64,000 bases of DNA from Streptomyces atratus (GTDB lineage Bacteria; Actinomycetota; Actinomycetes; Streptomycetales; Streptomycetaceae): NCBI RefSeq assembly GCF_900119365.1, contig NZ_FPJO01000004.1:1-64000 (forward strand), written 5' to 3'. Each line of letters opens with the position of its first letter. Position 1 is the first letter of the stretch. The position numbers and the translations under genes are program-made. The notes below the pieces were generated by a model. It had not been told where the DNA came from, did no database searches, and worked only from the letters and a program-made list of their open reading frames with translations. Below are positions 61,944 through 64,000 of this stretch, in pieces.

Positions 61944-62911
61944 CACGGGTGCTCCGCGAGGTACGAGGCGATCCGTTCCCGGTCCCACGCCCCGTCCGCG
62001 ACGGTGACCCGGTAGCGGCGGGCCAGGGTGTCGCCCGGGGCGAGCTCCAGCTCCTCGTGGAACGCGAAGGAGGGGGCGACGGCGGCGAAGGGCTCGTCGC
62101 GGACGAACCAGTGGGCCGGGTGGGTGCCGCCCGCTCCCGTGTGATCGTTCTCCGGGGCGTGCTGGAAGATCAGTGTGGCGTGACCGTCGGCGCCGTCGTG
62201 TTCGCCGCTGTAGGCCAGCCAGGGCGCGTGCGTGCCCATCAACTCCGGGCCCTCCCCGTCCGGGCCGAGGATCCGCCCGCCCCGGAAGGCGCGCGGCCCG
62301 CGCCAGAAGAGGCCGGTGTAGCCGGCCGCCTTCCGGCCGTGGGTTGTCGGGCTGCCGAAAAGCAGCGGTTCGGTACGCCGGTTGGTGATCGCGCTGGACC
62401 AGGTCAGTGACCAGCTGCCACCGGTGTTCGCGCCCGTGGTGCCGGAGTCGGGGCCGGCGTGATCGTCGTGCTCGACGTCGTGCAGCTCGACGCGGCGCAG
62501 CTCGTCCGCCCAGTGCGTGCCGTCGTTGTGGCGCCAGCTCAGCCGCTCCACGATGACCGCGCGGCCGGCGTCCGCCGCGACCTCGTCGAATCCGAGGTGC
62601 GCCATCGATCCGACCCGCTCGGGCAGCGGCTGGTAGTCCTGGCCGTGCACATAGGTGTTGCCTCCCCAGAGGTTCTGCCCAGAGAGGTGGGAGGCCGTCA
62701 TCTGGAGGCCCTTGTGCCAGCGGTGGTCATGGGGCCGATAGTCGGTGACAACGTTGTCGGTCAGTGTGCGCATGGGGTGGATGTACGGCTTGGGGGCCTC
62801 CCAGGCCGCCTCCGGACGGTAGACGTAGCTGATCAGGTCGATGCCGCCCCGCTCCTCCGTGACCGTGATCCGGTCCCCGTGGGCGTGCGTGATGCGCAGT
62901 GGACTGCTCAT
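61940..62911 (-). CDS. PmoA-like protein (DUF6807 family)
   Basis: 323 aa with the pattern of the PmoA family: YIHPMRTLTDNVVTDYRPHD then HRWHKGLQMTASHLSGQNLW, GLFWRGPRAFRGGRILGPDG, FIFQHAPEN-type and WFVRDEPFAAVAPSFAFHEE. Proteins of this family are often encoded in polysaccharide loci beside Gfo/Idh dehydrogenases; their activity is not established to my knowledge. First gene of the operon PmoA-dehydrogenase-dehydratase, with LacI-type site E 24 bases upstream. Confidence 0.85.
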   Translation of the reverse strand: MSSPLRITHAHGDRITVTEERGGIDLISYVYRPEAAWEAPKPYIHPMRTLTDNVVTDYRPHDHRWHKGLQMTASHLSGQNLWGGNTYVHGQDYQPLPERVGSMAHLGFDEVAADAGRAVIVERLSWRHNDGTHWADELRRVELHDVEHDDHAGPDSGTTGANTGGSWSLTWSSAITNRRTEPLLFGSPTTHGRKAAGYTGLFWRGPRAFRGGRILGPDGEGPELMGTHAPWLAYSGEHDGADGHATLIFQHAPENDHTGAGGTHPAHWFVRDEPFAAVAPSFAFHEELELAPGDTLARRYRVTVADGAWDRERIASYLAEHPW

Positions 62912-62934
62912 GTCCCGAGTCTCCTGGGTGCGGC

Positions 62935-62950
62935 TGGAAAGCGCTTACCG
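62935..62950. promoter_or_regulatory. LacI-type operator site E
   Basis: TGGAAAGCGCTTACCG, with the same central AAGCGCTT core, 24 bases upstream of the PmoA-like gene; binding there would block its promoter. Confidence 0.7.
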
Positions 62951-63069
62951 CAACCTAGGGCCTTCGCCGGAGGCGCGTCAACAACCGTGGGGCGCAAGGG
63001 GGGAGAAGGCCTCGGTCGAGTGGGGGCGGCCGGGATGGGGGAGCGGGCCATGGGGTCGTCCCGCACGGC

Positions 63070-63117
63070 GGCCGACGGCTTGCCGCACACTCATGGAAGA
63101 GGGGCAAGCCGTCGGCC
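63070..63117 (-). terminator. Terminator hairpin after the DUF6381 gene
   Basis: GGCCGACGGCTTGCC pairs perfectly with GGCAAGCCGTCGGCC (15 bp, 18-base loop), 18 bases downstream of the stop codon on the minus strand. Confidence 0.7.
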
Positions 63118-63135
63118 GTCGGCGTGAGGCGGGTG

Positions 63136-63327
63136 CTACTTGGGCGGGCGGATGCCGCCGCCGCCCGTGGTGCCCATCTGGTCGCACTGCTCCTGAAGCT
63201 TCCGGGCCTTCTCCTGGAGCCGCTGGCGCTGCTCAGGGTCGGTGGTGCGCTCGGCGGCCTCGGTCATGTGCCGGGCCTTGTCGCGCAGCTGCTGCGCACG
63301 GTCACCGGATTCACGTGCAACGCTCAT
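63136..63327 (-). CDS. DUF6381 family small protein
   Basis: 63 aa, almost entirely one charged helix (RAQQLRDKARHMTEAAERTT, DPEQRQRLQEKARKLQEQCD) with a Gly-rich tail. This matches a small streptomycete family of unknown function. Two tandem ATG codons occur; the second (63327) is better spaced from AAGGAG. It has its own terminator and is probably monocistronic. Confidence 0.75.
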   Translation of the reverse strand: MSVARESGDRAQQLRDKARHMTEAAERTTDPEQRQRLQEKARKLQEQCDQMGTTGGGGIRPPK

Positions 63328-63458
63328 CATCGCTCCTTGTGCGGTTGGGAAGAGCGGGCTCCATCAGAGAACCAGCGCCGTCGGACCGCCGCACCTCGAA
63401 TCGTCACTCAGAGTCACGGTCTCCAGTGGGGTGCCGCGACGCTGGCATGATCGGGGGC

Positions 63459-64000
63459 ATGAACGAAAGCATCATCGCCGCGTGTGACGGGGCGTCCAAG
63501 GGCAATCCGGGACCCGCTGCCTGGGCGTGGGTCGTGGCCGACGAGCAGGGGCGGCCCGAGCGCTGGGAGGCGGGACCGCTGGGGACCGCCACCAATAATG
63601 TCGCCGAACTCACCGCACTGCGAGAGCTGTTGGAGTCGACGGACCCGTCCGTTCCGATCGAGGTGCGGATGGACTCGCAGTACGCGATGAACGCGGTCAC
63701 GAAGTGGCTGCCGGGGTGGAAGCGCAACGGCTGGAAGACCTCGGGCGGAAAGCCGGTGGCCAACCAGGAGCTCGTGGTCGCCATCGACGTCCTGCTGACC
63801 GGCCGGTCCGTGCGCTTCACCTACGTTCCCGCCCACCAGGTGGACGGCGACCCGCTCAACGCGCTCGCCGACCAGGCGGCCAGCGAGGCCGCGGTGACCC
63901 AGCGGCCGGCCGGAACCGCGCACGGTGCCACGCAGTTGCCGGCGCCCGCTCCGGCCCGCGCGACCGAGGGCCGCCGGAGCGGCACGGCGACGAAGAAGGC
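63459..64000 (+). CDS. rnhA: Ribonuclease HI (rnhA), cut by the window edge
   Basis: Degrades RNA in RNA-DNA hybrids. The four catalytic acids are visible: Asp in AACDGASKGNPGPAAWAWV, Glu in NNVAELTALRE, Asp in VRMDSQYAMNAV, Asp in DPLNALADQAA, and the handle region VTKWLPGWKRNGW. The catalytic domain ends near residue 145; a Pro/Ala/Thr-rich basic tail (TQRPAGTAHGATQLPAPAPA) follows and runs out of the window, so total length and any second domain are unknown. ATG 63459 follows GGGGG. Confidence 0.9.
   Translation, partial: MNESIIAACDGASKGNPGPAAWAWVVADEQGRPERWEAGPLGTATNNVAELTALRELLESTDPSVPIEVRMDSQYAMNAVTKWLPGWKRNGWKTSGGKPVANQELVVAIDVLLTGRSVRFTYVPAHQVDGDPLNALADQAASEAAVTQRPAGTAHGATQLPAPAPARATEGRRSGTATKK

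Overview
This window reads as chromosomal DNA of a Streptomyces or a close relative. Nearly all codons end in G or C, GTG starts and 4-bp GTGA/ATGA gene overlaps are common, and TTA leucine codons are almost absent; the two I noticed lie in a SpoIIE-type phosphatase and a glycosyltransferase. Families typical of the genus are present: SpoIIE phosphatases, Hanks-type kinase, DUF6381, and sugar ABC importers without their own ATPase.

Left end (1-4.1 kb): a graveyard of mobile DNA. It holds an IS3 OrfA remnant, the 5' part of a group II intron, two opposite-facing pieces of an old IS701-type transposase around a small membrane-protein gene, and a complete IS701-like element (2183-3739) with CTAA target duplications, 132-bp inverted repeats and a transposase frame that needs a -1 shift.

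4.1-12.6 kb: molybdenum genes (modA-modB-modC, two HTH-TOBE regulators of which one is frameshifted, a small molybdopterin-fold protein), an M24 peptidase, a HAD hydrolase, then decay: a LacI fragment fused to a frameshifted ProC-like gene behind a TetR gene, and a metE remnant with two large internal deletions.

12.6-25.9 kb: a SpoIIE/ATPase phosphatase behind two 17-bp palindromes; a catabolic module with fused 2-oxoacid dehydrogenase E1, E2 and an MFS carrier on the minus strand, diverging from VOC protein, FCD-GntR regulator and two SDRs, with two copies of the palindrome ATGGATCCAT in the shared promoter region; then htpG.

26.1-37.4 kb: arsenic resistance (arsC, arsR, acr3), an Lrp-FAD oxidase-aldehyde dehydrogenase module diverging from an APC permease, a GT1 glycosyltransferase, a FUSC-type membrane protein and a second SpoIIE-type phosphatase.

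37.5-63 kb: a glycan-utilisation region. It encodes a predicted alpha/alpha-barrel protein, a sugar ABC importer, a secreted GH39/GH5-like hydrolase with a C-terminal CBM9-like domain, a CE7 acetyl esterase, a GH38 alpha-mannosidase, a NodB-type deacetylase, a Gfo/Idh dehydrogenase, a FAD oxidoreductase, an enolase-superfamily dehydratase, a 2-hydroxyacid dehydrogenase and a PmoA-like protein. Two regulators sit inside it: a LacI protein, with five matching operator-like palindromes (consensus TGGAAARCGYTTTCCA) in front of the four metabolic units and of lacI itself, and a GntR/LacI-hybrid regulator with three TTGACGCGTCAA-like sites at its own promoter. Two membrane proteins and a Ser/Thr kinase with an extracytoplasmic domain interrupt the region. 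The right edge carries a DUF6381 gene and the start of rnhA.
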